Below are positions 15,753-22,533 of a DNA stretch of 23,525 nt, piece by piece. The notes below the pieces were generated by a model. That model saw only the letters and a program-made list of their open reading frames with translations, had not been told where the DNA came from and did no database searches. The position numbers were made by a program, and so were the translations under genes. Positions within the stretch are counted from its first letter, which is position 1, and every line of letters begins with the position of its first letter. Origin of the DNA: Clostridia bacterium (GTDB lineage: Bacteria; Bacillota; Clostridia; Oscillospirales; Acutalibacteraceae); contig JAFRZS010000101.1 in assembly GCA_017442445.1 (NCBI GenBank), forward strand, positions 1 to 23,525, given 5' to 3'.

Positions 15753-16616
15753 TTATGGCAACTCCATCGTAATCTTACCTAATTTTCCTGCTCTGTATTC
15801 GTCAAGAATCGTAAGTGCGGCTCTCTCCGTATCTGCTTCGCCGCCGCGGATTTTCATACCGCGTTTTTGTGCTATCAGTTCTAAAACTTCGTAGGGATCA
15901 AGCTCTTCAAAATCTGTTATTTTATATCTCTCGGTCAGACGCTCGGGGTAATTGTTTTTCATTACATCAAGAAATCTGACACAAAGACTTTCGCAGTCAA
16001 TAACCGCATCTTTAACGGAGCCTATAAACGCAAGTTTATCGCCTACTGCGGGATCCTCAAATTTAGGCCAGAGTACGCCCGGAGTATCTAAAAGCTCAAT
16101 TCCGTTACCGATTGCAAACCATTGATTCTGTCTTGTGACGCCCGGACGGTCTGCAACTTTGGCTCTGTTTTTACCTGCCATACGGTTGATAAATGAGGAT
16201 TTACCTGTATTGGGTATGCCGACAACCATTACTCTTAAGGATTTGCCGACCATTCCCTTTTCGTTGTTTGCCTGAATTTTCTCGGCAAGTACCTCACGGA
16301 TAAGAGGTCTGTACGCATTAAGACCTTTGCCTGAGCGACAGTCAACAGGAATTGCATATGCACCCTGACTTTTGAAATATTCAATCCATTTTCTCGTTGC
16401 GTTATCGTCTGCAACATCACATTTATTAAGCAAAATTATTCTCGGTTTCCCTGAAACGATTTCGTCAATTTCAGGATTACGGCTGCTCATGGGAATTCTT
16501 GCATCAAGAAGCTCCGTAACAGCATCAACCAGCTTCAGACTCTCTTTTATCTGACGGCGGGTTTTTGCCATATGACCGGGAAACCATTGTACCGTTTGTT
16601 TTTGAAAATCGTTCAT
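15753..16616 (-). CDS. rbgA: Ribosome biogenesis GTPase RbgA (YlqF)
   Basis: 287 residues. This is a circularly permuted GTPase that helps late assembly of the 50S subunit. The permuted order is visible: G4 NKCD (64-67), then G1 GIPNTGKSS (133-141), then G3 DTPG (177-180). The N-terminal WFPGHMAK (11-18) is the family signature, and the C-terminal helical domain for rRNA binding follows. Its ATG (16614-16616) comes directly after the TAA of the upstream signal peptidase, with no gap, so coupled translation is likely. The rplS-sip-rbgA-rnhB order is a well-known Firmicute arrangement. Confidence 0.97.
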   Translation of the reverse strand: MNDFQKQTVQWFPGHMAKTRRQIKESLKLVDAVTELLDARIPMSSRNPEIDEIVSGKPRIILLNKCDVADDNATRKWIEYFKSQGAYAIPVDCRSGKGLNAYRPLIREVLAEKIQANNEKGMVGKSLRVMVVGIPNTGKSSFINRMAGKNRAKVADRPGVTRQNQWFAIGNGIELLDTPGVLWPKFEDPAVGDKLAFIGSVKDAVIDCESLCVRFLDVMKNNYPERLTERYKITDFEELDPYEVLELIAQKRGMKIRGGEADTERAALTILDEYRAGKLGKITMELP

Positions 16617-17192
16617 TTATTCCACCTTGAAATCTCCGAAGGGAAATACTCTGTATTTAACCTTTCCTAAGATATAGTCCTCTGCGATAAATCCGATTTT
16701 TGTGCTTCGGCTGTCGCTTGAGTGATTGCGGTTATCACCTAATACAAAAACATGATTTTCGGGTACTGTTACAGGAAAATCAACCTCGTATTTATCCGTT
16801 GTGTTTCCTTTTACATAAGGCTCGTTTAATTTTTCGCCGTCAACATAAACAGCACCTGTTGAGAAATCAATATCAACAACCTGATTTTCGGTTGCAATTA
16901 CTCTTTTTACAATGGGCTCATTGTAATAGTTAGGCTGAGTTACGATAACTACATCTCCGTACTCAGGCTCTGATGAAATTGCAGACACCAAAAGCCAGTC
17001 ACCGTTAAAGAGTGTGTTTTCCATTGAGGGTCCTACAACTCCTACAAAACGGAAGACAAATGTAAATATAAGCATAATGGTAATAACTGCTGTCATGAAT
17101 ATCGATACTATATCGTAAAGTCCGCCGATAAACTTGTTTTCAGGCTTTTTATTTTCCTGAAGTTCAACTTTTTCAACTACTATATTTTCCAT
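16617..17192 (-). CDS. lepB: Signal peptidase I (second of two tandem copies)
   Basis: 191 residues. One N-terminal membrane segment (about 29-50) anchors a protease domain outside the membrane. The Ser-Lys dyad is present: S56 in VVGPSMENTL and K96 in PIVKRVIA. The family box GDNRNHSSDSR spans 152-162. It removes signal peptides from exported proteins; likely clients in this window are the CHAP and BIG2 proteins. RBS AAAGGAA precedes the ATG. It follows its paralogue after 19 nt and touches rbgA, so it lies in the same operon. Its cytoplasmic tail (about 28 residues) is shorter than that of its neighbour. Confidence 0.96.
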   Translation of the reverse strand: MENIVVEKVELQENKKPENKFIGGLYDIVSIFMTAVITIMLIFTFVFRFVGVVGPSMENTLFNGDWLLVSAISSEPEYGDVVIVTQPNYYNEPIVKRVIATENQVVDIDFSTGAVYVDGEKLNEPYVKGNTTDKYEVDFPVTVPENHVFVLGDNRNHSSDSRSTKIGFIAEDYILGKVKYRVFPFGDFKVE

Positions 17193-17211
17193 ATTTATTT
17201 CCTTTCTGAAA

Positions 17212-17823
17212 TTATCCGCCGTTCTTTGTTGAGCCGAGAGAAACCATCTTCAAAATGACTTTTCCGAAAACGGCTTCACTCTCTACAAAGCCTACCTGTG
17301 AGCTTCGGCTGTCAAGTGAGTCATTTCTGTTGTCACCAAGAACGAAATAACAGCCTTCAGGCACGGTAACGGGAAATTTCACATCATATCTTCTTGCCGT
17401 CAGAGCTCCGATATAAGGTTCATCAAGCTCTACGGAATTCACATATACCTTATGTGCTTTGAAATCTATATCAACTACATCGCCTTCAACACCGATAACT
17501 CTTTTGATAATCGGTTTTTTCAGATCTTTATACGGCGAAATCACAACAATGTCACCGCGTTCTACCTCATAAAACATTGATGAAACAATCACATAATCTC
17601 CGTTATCCAGTGTCGGTTGCATTGATATACCCTCAACGCCGACTCCCCTTACCAAAAATACGAAAATTACGGCAACAAAAAATACACCTGTTGTAATTGA
17701 TGACATGATGTCATAAAGCTTGTATCCTCTGTTTGTGTTTTCAATTTTTTCTGAAGACTCTGTAACCTTTTTTTCTTTGGTTATTTTATTAAAATAAATC
17801 GTAGATAATTCTATTTTACGCAA
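17212..17823 (-). CDS. lepB: Signal peptidase I (first of two tandem copies), TTG start
   Basis: 203 residues. S67 in GVEGISMQPTL and K107 in KPIIKRVIG form the dyad, and GDNRNDSLDSRSS is the third box. One membrane segment lies at about 43-60 after a charged 40-residue cytoplasmic tail. The start is TTG at 17821-17823: AAGGAG (17831-17836) lies 7 nt upstream, and the first in-frame ATG (residue 40) would cut into the anchor. It is similar to the next gene but clearly diverged, so the duplication is not recent. A GC-rich hairpin with a T-rich tail lies in the leader just before the RBS, which may control read-through into sip-sip-rbgA-rnhB-yraN. Confidence 0.95.
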   Translation of the reverse strand: MRKIELSTIYFNKITKEKKVTESSEKIENTNRGYKLYDIMSSITTGVFFVAVIFVFLVRGVGVEGISMQPTLDNGDYVIVSSMFYEVERGDIVVISPYKDLKKPIIKRVIGVEGDVVDIDFKAHKVYVNSVELDEPYIGALTARRYDVKFPVTVPEGCYFVLGDNRNDSLDSRSSQVGFVESEAVFGKVILKMVSLGSTKNGG

Positions 17824-17844
17824 AATTATGCTCCTTCAGAAAAC

Positions 17845-17884
17845 CAAGAAAAACGGCTGAGCCATACTGCACGGCAACCGTTTT
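17845..17884 (-). terminator. Terminator-like hairpin in the leader of the signal peptidase operon
   Basis: On the minus strand, 17875-17884 pairs with 17850-17859 (10 bp, one G-T) around an inner CC/GG pair and a short loop, then TTTTTCTTGG follows. The hairpin ends about 26 nt before the TTG start, leaving no room for a promoter after it. It therefore looks like an attenuator or a weak leader terminator. Confidence 0.5.
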
Positions 17885-17905
17885 CAGATTCACACACTCC
17901 TGCAA

Positions 17906-17935
17906 ATTCTGTCGAAATTCCGGAGTTTTTTTCAA
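17906..17935 (-). promoter_or_regulatory. Candidate promoter of the signal peptidase operon
   Basis: On the minus strand, TTGAAA (17930-17935) is followed after 18 bp by CAGAAT (17906-17911, 4 of 6). The predicted start is near 17899, directly before the leader hairpin. The match is moderate. Downstream expression could also come from rplS read-through. Confidence 0.4.
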
Positions 17936-17950
17936 CCTTTTCTCATAAAG

Positions 17951-18003
17951 AAAAAAATAGGGGTAACCCACTCATATCTCAGCGATACGGGCGGTTGCCC
18001 CTA
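17951..18003 (-). terminator. Intrinsic terminator after rplS
   Basis: An 11-position stem (17958-17968 with 17993-18003) with one mismatch on the minus strand closes over an inner 6-bp stem with a GCTGA loop, followed on minus by T7 (17951-17957). A smaller 7-bp hairpin (18023-18029 with 18037-18043) lies between rplS and this one but has only a three-base T-run. Together they fill most of the 242-bp gap downstream of rplS. Confidence 0.75.
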
Positions 18004-18065
18004 AGTTTTTAAATTGACACCTAAAGCGGATTTATCCCGCTTTACGATAATTGATTAGGAGCTTA

Positions 18066-18419
18066 TTATTTAATCTTCTCCTTAACCTTTGCAGCCTTAC
18101 CAACTCTGTCACGAAGATAGTAGAGTTTTGCACGTCTGACTGTACCGTTTCTAACAAGCTCAACTTTTGCAACGTTGGGGGAATTTACGGGGAATACTCT
18201 TTCAACACCAACACCGTATGATACACGACGTACTGTGAAAGTCTTTGAAACACCGCTGCCCTTAATAGCGATAACTGTTCCTTCGAAAGCCTGGATTCTT
18301 TCTCTCTGGCCTTCCTTGATCTTAACAGAAACCTTTACTGTTGAACCGATTTTGATTTCCGGCTGCTCACTTTTGATGCTGTCTTTTGAAATTAAATTCA
18401 AAGCTTCAACACTGTTCAT
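18066..18419 (-). CDS. rplS: 50S ribosomal protein L19
   Basis: 117 residues, the normal length. It is a component of the large subunit at the interface with the 30S. Family blocks are PEIKIGSTVKVSVKIKEG, RIQAFEGTVIAIKG, TFTVRRVSYGVGVERVFP and RAKLYYLRDRVGKAAKVKE. RBS AGGAGG precedes the ATG. It has its own promoter (18543-18571), a structured leader of about 117 nt and a strong terminator, so it can be made as a single-gene transcript, as expected of an autoregulated ribosomal protein gene. The signal peptidase-rbgA-rnhB cluster follows in the usual order. Confidence 0.97.
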   Translation of the reverse strand: MNSVEALNLISKDSIKSEQPEIKIGSTVKVSVKIKEGQRERIQAFEGTVIAIKGSGVSKTFTVRRVSYGVGVERVFPVNSPNVAKVELVRNGTVRRAKLYYLRDRVGKAAKVKEKIK

Positions 18420-18536
18420 TGTTTTTTCCTCCTCTTAATTTATCGGCGTTCTTACAAGTACCTTGCAGAGGACCGTCACTTTTAATGTTTTTTGGCATTA
18501 AAACTCGTCGTTTAAGGCTCGACGGAATAGAAATGC
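18420..18536 (-). promoter_or_regulatory. Structured 5' leader of rplS, candidate L19 leader
   Basis: The predicted leader holds several stems: CGACG with CGTCG (18520-18524 with 18506-18510), an 8-bp stem (18496-18503 with 18480-18487) around an A-rich loop, and a GC-rich segment near 18446-18478 with short pairings (GCAAG with CTTGT). L19 leaders that autoregulate rplS are known in Firmicutes. The position fits, but I cannot verify the consensus by eye. Confidence 0.4.
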
Positions 18537-18542
18537 TGAAAT

Positions 18543-18571
18543 ATGATACCACACTTTTATCAAGAATGCAA
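18543..18571 (-). promoter_or_regulatory. Promoter of rplS
   Basis: On the minus strand, TTGCAT (18566-18571) is followed after 17 bp by TATCAT (18543-18548), with an extended TGG before the -10. The predicted start is near 18536. It lies just beyond the stop of the TIGR03936-type gene (18586), separating rplS from that upstream cluster. Confidence 0.8.
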
Positions 18572-18585
18572 GTATTTTTTAAAAA

Positions 18586-19260
18586 TTATTCAAACTCTTT
18601 TAAATTTTCTGTCAGAAGACGGTTTCTTGTGATGTTTACCGACAGAGGTTTGAACTCTGCTTTTTGTGAAACCGCATCAATAAACAGTGCCGGATTAAGA
18701 TTATTTGTACTGCCTGCGGCTACCGTCATTTTAATTCTTAACTCACTGCCTTTGAGCGCAAGTTCGGTTTTGTTTACCAAGGGAAGAATATTTACTTCCT
18801 TCATAACCTTTCTGCCGTTTTTCTTGCCCATTTTTTCAACAAGCAGTTCTTCTTCCTTCAGTGATTTAAGAATATATGCTTCAAACTTTTTAGCATCATC
18901 TGAATTTGCAAATTGCGTCATAACCGTATAATCCGCAAACGCAATCTTCTTGGGGTCGTCCCACGGTTTTCTGACATCTATTATCTCTATCCCCTCAGGA
19001 CAGGTAGCGGAGAGCTTTTGTTTTATCTCCTCGTTTGCCATATCATTTTCAATACGGATATCAACAGCTTCCCTGTCGCTTTCCTGCATTATCGCAAGTG
19101 GCAGAGCGATTGTGATATAGGGGTGAGTATTAAAGCCTTCTGTGTACCACAGAGGTATTCCTGCGCGTCTGACGGCTCTTGTGAAGGTTCTGTACAAATC
19201 AAGGTGAGATATATATTTTGCCCTGCCTTTTTTACTGAACCATATTCTTGTTAAGCGCAT
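18586..19260 (-). CDS. TIGR03936-family (DUF2344) radical SAM-associated protein
   Basis: 224 residues from the chosen start. The start RIWFSKKGRAKYISHLDLYR and the TEGFNTHPYITIALPLA block are characteristic of the DUF2344/TIGR03936 family, which occurs beside or fused to a TIGR03960-type radical SAM protein. Its function is not established to my knowledge; a role in RNA modification has been proposed from context. I chose the ATG at 19260 because GGAGG (19268-19272) lies 7 nt upstream and the family starts at MRL; the frame is open 25 residues further without an RBS. It overlaps the partner gene by 29 nt, which argues for tight co-expression. Confidence 0.88.
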   Translation of the reverse strand: MRLTRIWFSKKGRAKYISHLDLYRTFTRAVRRAGIPLWYTEGFNTHPYITIALPLAIMQESDREAVDIRIENDMANEEIKQKLSATCPEGIEIIDVRKPWDDPKKIAFADYTVMTQFANSDDAKKFEAYILKSLKEEELLVEKMGKKNGRKVMKEVNILPLVNKTELALKGSELRIKMTVAAGSTNNLNPALFIDAVSQKAEFKPLSVNITRNRLLTENLKEFE

Positions 19261-21091
19261 GGCATTCACCTCCGTTGAGTTTATTTGTACCGCAACCTGC
19301 ACATTTTTCTCTGCAGTGCGGAGTCGTCTGTGCATTATGTGCCTTTTCGTTTTCTTTTATAAGGAATGCCTTTGAGATACCGTAATCCATGTGATCCCAC
19401 GGTAAAACCTCATCAAAGCTTCTTTTTCTGTTTGCATAGAAATCCATTGTAAGTCCGCAATCAGCAAATGCTTCAACCCATTTGTCAAAGTCAAACTGAT
19501 CATCCCAGCTGTCAAACTTACAGCCTTTTTTCCATGCACTTTCAATGACGGCAGACACGCGTCTGTCACCTCTTGCAAATACTGCTTCCATAAGACTTGT
19601 GGGTGTTTTGTGGAAGCTTACTCTTACCTTTTTGGTAGTTGTACTCTCAAGAAGATAATCCTGTTTTTCTTTTAATTCATCAGGTGTTGCCTGTGCTTCC
19701 CATTGGAAAGGTGTGAACGGCTTCGGCACGAATGATGCCGCGCTGACGCTGACAGAAACGCTCTTACCCTTCGGTTTTTCGGGGTTATTGTAAAATTCGT
19801 TTACAACCTTCTGTGCCAATTCTGCTATACCCTTGACATCTTCCAAGGTTTCCGTCGGAAGTCCGAGCATGAAATATAATTTTACCGCTGTCCAGCCTCC
19901 TGAGAATGCCTTTTTGGCAGTTGATAAAACTTCTTCCTCTGTTATGTTTTTATTTATAACATCTCTGAGTCTTTGCGTACCTGCTTCGGGCGCAAAGGTC
20001 AGACCGCTTCTTCTTACTTCAAGAAGCTTTTCCATTAAGTCATCGGAGAAATTATCAATTCTCAAAGACGGTAAAGAAAGATTTATTCTGTCATCGGTAG
20101 TCCATGAAAGTAATTTTTCTAAAAGTGACGGCAGTCCTGTGTAGTCGCTTGTACTTAATGAGCAAAGCGATATTTCATCATAGCCTGTGCTTTCAGTTAA
20201 AGCGAGGCATTGTTGATTTACTGTTTCGGGAGATTTTTCTCTTATCGGTCTGTATAAAAATCCCGCCTGACAGAAACGGCAGCCTCTGATACAGCCTCTG
20301 AAAATTTCTGCAGTTGTTCTGTCATGCACAACTTCAATTGCGGGTACTACAAATTTGTCAGGGAAATACATTGAGTCAAGGTCCTTGACTATTCTCTTTT
20401 CAACCTTTTCGGGTGCTGTATCACGAGCTTTTATTTCCTTAACAGTACCGTCTTCATTGTAGCTTACATCATAAAGCGACGGTGCATAGACACCTTTGAT
20501 TTTAACCGCTTCTTTAATAAAGGTTTCCTTATCAGAGCCTTTTTTCTTGTGTTCTTTTAATAAATCAATAAGCTCGTTCGTTACCTCTTCACCTTCACCG
20601 GGCAAGAAGATATCAATAAATTCTGACATCGGCTCGGGATTGCAAACACATGAACCGCCTGCAATTACTATCGGGGTAAGCTCTTTTCTGTCAGCCGCCT
20701 TTATCGGCAACTGAGCCAAATCGAGCATATTGAGTACATTTGTGTATGACAGCTCATACTGTAAAGTAAAGCCTATAAGGTCAAAATCTTTTATAGGTTC
20801 AAGGCTTTCAAGTCCATAGAGAGGAATGTTGTTCTTACGCATTTCCTCTTCCATATCAGTCCACGGCGCAAATACTCTTTCACACCATGCATCCTCCCTT
20901 GCATTAACAAGAGAGTAGAGTATTTTCATTCCGAGGTGGGACATTCCTATTTCGTATGTATCGGGGAAACAGAAGGCATAACGTATATCAACCTTGTTTT
21001 TATCTTTTATTACACTGTTATATTCGCCACCGACATATCTTCCCGGTTTTTGTACATTGGGTAATATTTTATCAAGTCTTTCGTAAAGCAT
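19232..21091 (-). CDS. TIGR03960-family radical SAM protein with B12-binding-like domain
   Basis: 619 residues from the chosen start. An N-terminal region (about 40-200) has the layout of a cobalamin-binding-like domain (FCFPDTYEIGMSHLG, GGSCVCNPEP, FLPGEGEEV). The radical SAM core follows with the 4Fe-4S motif C267-x3-C271-x2-C274 in FRGCIRGCRFCQAG. The C-terminus has extra cysteines (CREKCAGCG, GGEC), perhaps a further metal site. The substrate is unknown. The ATG at 21091 has AGAGG upstream and begins MLYERLDKILPNVQKPGRYVG, as expected; the frame extends 13 residues further without support. It overlaps the TIGR03936-type gene and follows the M50 gene by 42 nt. Confidence 0.92.
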   Translation of the reverse strand: MLYERLDKILPNVQKPGRYVGGEYNSVIKDKNKVDIRYAFCFPDTYEIGMSHLGMKILYSLVNAREDAWCERVFAPWTDMEEEMRKNNIPLYGLESLEPIKDFDLIGFTLQYELSYTNVLNMLDLAQLPIKAADRKELTPIVIAGGSCVCNPEPMSEFIDIFLPGEGEEVTNELIDLLKEHKKKGSDKETFIKEAVKIKGVYAPSLYDVSYNEDGTVKEIKARDTAPEKVEKRIVKDLDSMYFPDKFVVPAIEVVHDRTTAEIFRGCIRGCRFCQAGFLYRPIREKSPETVNQQCLALTESTGYDEISLCSLSTSDYTGLPSLLEKLLSWTTDDRINLSLPSLRIDNFSDDLMEKLLEVRRSGLTFAPEAGTQRLRDVINKNITEEEVLSTAKKAFSGGWTAVKLYFMLGLPTETLEDVKGIAELAQKVVNEFYNNPEKPKGKSVSVSVSAASFVPKPFTPFQWEAQATPDELKEKQDYLLESTTTKKVRVSFHKTPTSLMEAVFARGDRRVSAVIESAWKKGCKFDSWDDQFDFDKWVEAFADCGLTMDFYANRKRSFDEVLPWDHMDYGISKAFLIKENEKAHNAQTTPHCREKCAGCGTNKLNGGECHALNKNMVQ

Positions 21092-21133
21092 CTTATACCT
21101 CTTTATCTGATGATATTCTCTATCATACAATAT

Positions 21134-21721
21134 TCAACGCTTTTTTTCAAGATATAAATAAAATACTATATAAACACTCACAACCAGAAGCATAAAATTA
21201 TATCCGCTTTTTATAAGCAGACATACTCCGAGAACAAATAAAATCAATGCTGTGATTACAGTTATTACATCGCTTATTTTTCTAACCGTATTTTCATTGA
21301 AAAATCTGCACAACGAAAAATACAGCACTTCACCGCCGTCCATGGGTTTTACGGGAAGCAGATTAAAAAGTCCCAGAGCAAGATTTACAGCAGAAAACAT
21401 CATCGCTTTTTCTCCGAAAAACAAAAAGACGGCAAACAAAAAGAGATTCACAAGCGGTCCTGAAAGTGCCGTCATTATTTCCTGCTTATATGAAAGAGTT
21501 TTCGCGCCTCTTACTATCCTCATTCCGAATAATGACAGGGTGATGCTTTTCGGATTTGCCCTAAAAAACAACAAACAGAGCAAATGCCCTGTTTCGTGTA
21601 ATAATGCCGACATAATTGAATAGCAGGATATGTTTGTTTTATCCGACAGCATTGAAAGTGTCAATACCGCCGCAAAGTAAAAACTGATATCGACACTGAT
21701 CTTTTTTGTTTTAAGCTTCAT
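21134..21721 (-). CDS. SpoIVFB-like intramembrane metalloprotease (M50 family)
   Basis: 195 residues, mostly membrane segments. The zinc motif HETGH (H42, E43, H46) and the second-ligand motif PMDGGEVL (D128) are those of site-2 proteases. Length and layout match SpoIVFB, which processes pro-sigma-K in the mother cell of sporulating Bacilli. The upstream gene, an M23-type membrane protein, overlaps by 11 nt, as spoIVFA does with spoIVFB in principle, so I infer the same pair. A more general membrane protease role is possible, because no other sporulation gene is in view. No CBS domain is present. Confidence 0.85.
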   Translation of the reverse strand: MKLKTKKISVDISFYFAAVLTLSMLSDKTNISCYSIMSALLHETGHLLCLLFFRANPKSITLSLFGMRIVRGAKTLSYKQEIMTALSGPLVNLFLFAVFLFFGEKAMMFSAVNLALGLFNLLPVKPMDGGEVLYFSLCRFFNENTVRKISDVITVITALILFVLGVCLLIKSGYNFMLLVVSVYIVFYLYLEKKR

Positions 21722-22487
21722 TCATTTCAAAAACCGAGGCGGGATCAATAAGCTTTCCGTCAACCTTTATTTCAAAGTGAAGGTGCGGTCCTGTTGAGTT
21801 ACCCGTACTGCCAACCAGGGCAATCGTTTCACCTTTTCTTATTACATCGCCTTTCTTTACAAGAAGCTTTGAACAATGGCAGTATGCGGTTGTCGTATTG
21901 CCGTGTTCCATTATTATGTAGTTTCCGTTAGCTTCTGTATAATCTGCAATTCTAATTTTGCCGTCAAGTGCTGCCCTTATCCTCTCTCCCTCAGATGCCG
22001 CAATATCAAGACCGCTGTGAAAAGAATATATCCCCGTCACAGGATTTGTTCTTTCTCCGAAATACGATGACCATCTGCCCGCAACAGGTAAACACATACT
22101 GTTTTTCAACGAGTCTGCCGTATAGGAGATACTTTTTGTATTGAGATTTTCATTTTTTATCTCAGTTATTATTTCTTCTTTCTCTGTAGTTTTTTCCTCT
22201 GTCGTGCTTTCGTTTTCTTCCGGCACAGTTTCCATCGGTAAAAATACCATCTGTCCTACGGATTTCAGCCTTTGTGCAACATCCTTTGTGCTGTAGCCGT
22301 GTTTCATCATTTCTGAAAAACTGATTTTCATCTGACTATATGTCTTATCATTTGTTTTACAGAGTGCAAACACTCCCGAAAAAACCAACGCACAAACAAG
22401 ACATTGAATTAAAATAAGCCGGGTAAGATAATCCCCCTGATTTTTTGGAGATTTCTTCCCGACTTCTTTTTTCTTAATATTTTCCAA
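21711..22487 (-). CDS. SpoIVFA-like membrane protein with M23 (LytM) peptidase domain, TTG start
   Basis: 258 residues from the chosen start. A Lys-rich N-terminus and one membrane segment (about 21-42) are followed by a Glu/Thr-rich linker (about 90-115) and a LytM/M23 domain (about 135-255). The zinc ligands are all there: H157 and D161 in FHSGLDI, H204 in AYCHCS, and H235 and H237 in GPHLHFE. I chose TTG at 22485-22487 because AAAGGAGGG (22494-22502) lies 6 nt upstream; a longer frame from a TTG at 22508 would translate through that RBS. It overlaps the M50 gene by 11 nt. SpoIVFA holds SpoIVFB inactive and carries a LytM-like domain, so this is the best guess; a SpoIIQ-like or wall endopeptidase role is also possible. 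Confidence 0.82.
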   Translation of the reverse strand: MENIKKKEVGKKSPKNQGDYLTRLILIQCLVCALVFSGVFALCKTNDKTYSQMKISFSEMMKHGYSTKDVAQRLKSVGQMVFLPMETVPEENESTTEEKTTEKEEIITEIKNENLNTKSISYTADSLKNSMCLPVAGRWSSYFGERTNPVTGIYSFHSGLDIAASEGERIRAALDGKIRIADYTEANGNYIIMEHGNTTTAYCHCSKLLVKKGDVIRKGETIALVGSTGNSTGPHLHFEIKVDGKLIDPASVFEMNEA

Positions 22488-22533
22488 GCTTATCCCTCCT
22501 TTGTACAAATATATTGCACTGAGGGGATAAATA

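Noticed and set aside
17951..18003. TPP riboswitch-like string (GGGG, CTGAGA, ACCC) downstream of rplS
   Set aside because: The second thi-box half (ACCTGAT with GGATAATGCC) is missing and the next genes are signal peptidases; the stem with T7 fits a terminator.
22488..22508. Seven-residue N-terminal extension of the M23 protein from an upstream TTG
   Set aside because: It would encode the gene's own AAAGGAGGG as Lys-Gly-Gly; the TTG at 22485-22487 is ideally spaced from that RBS.
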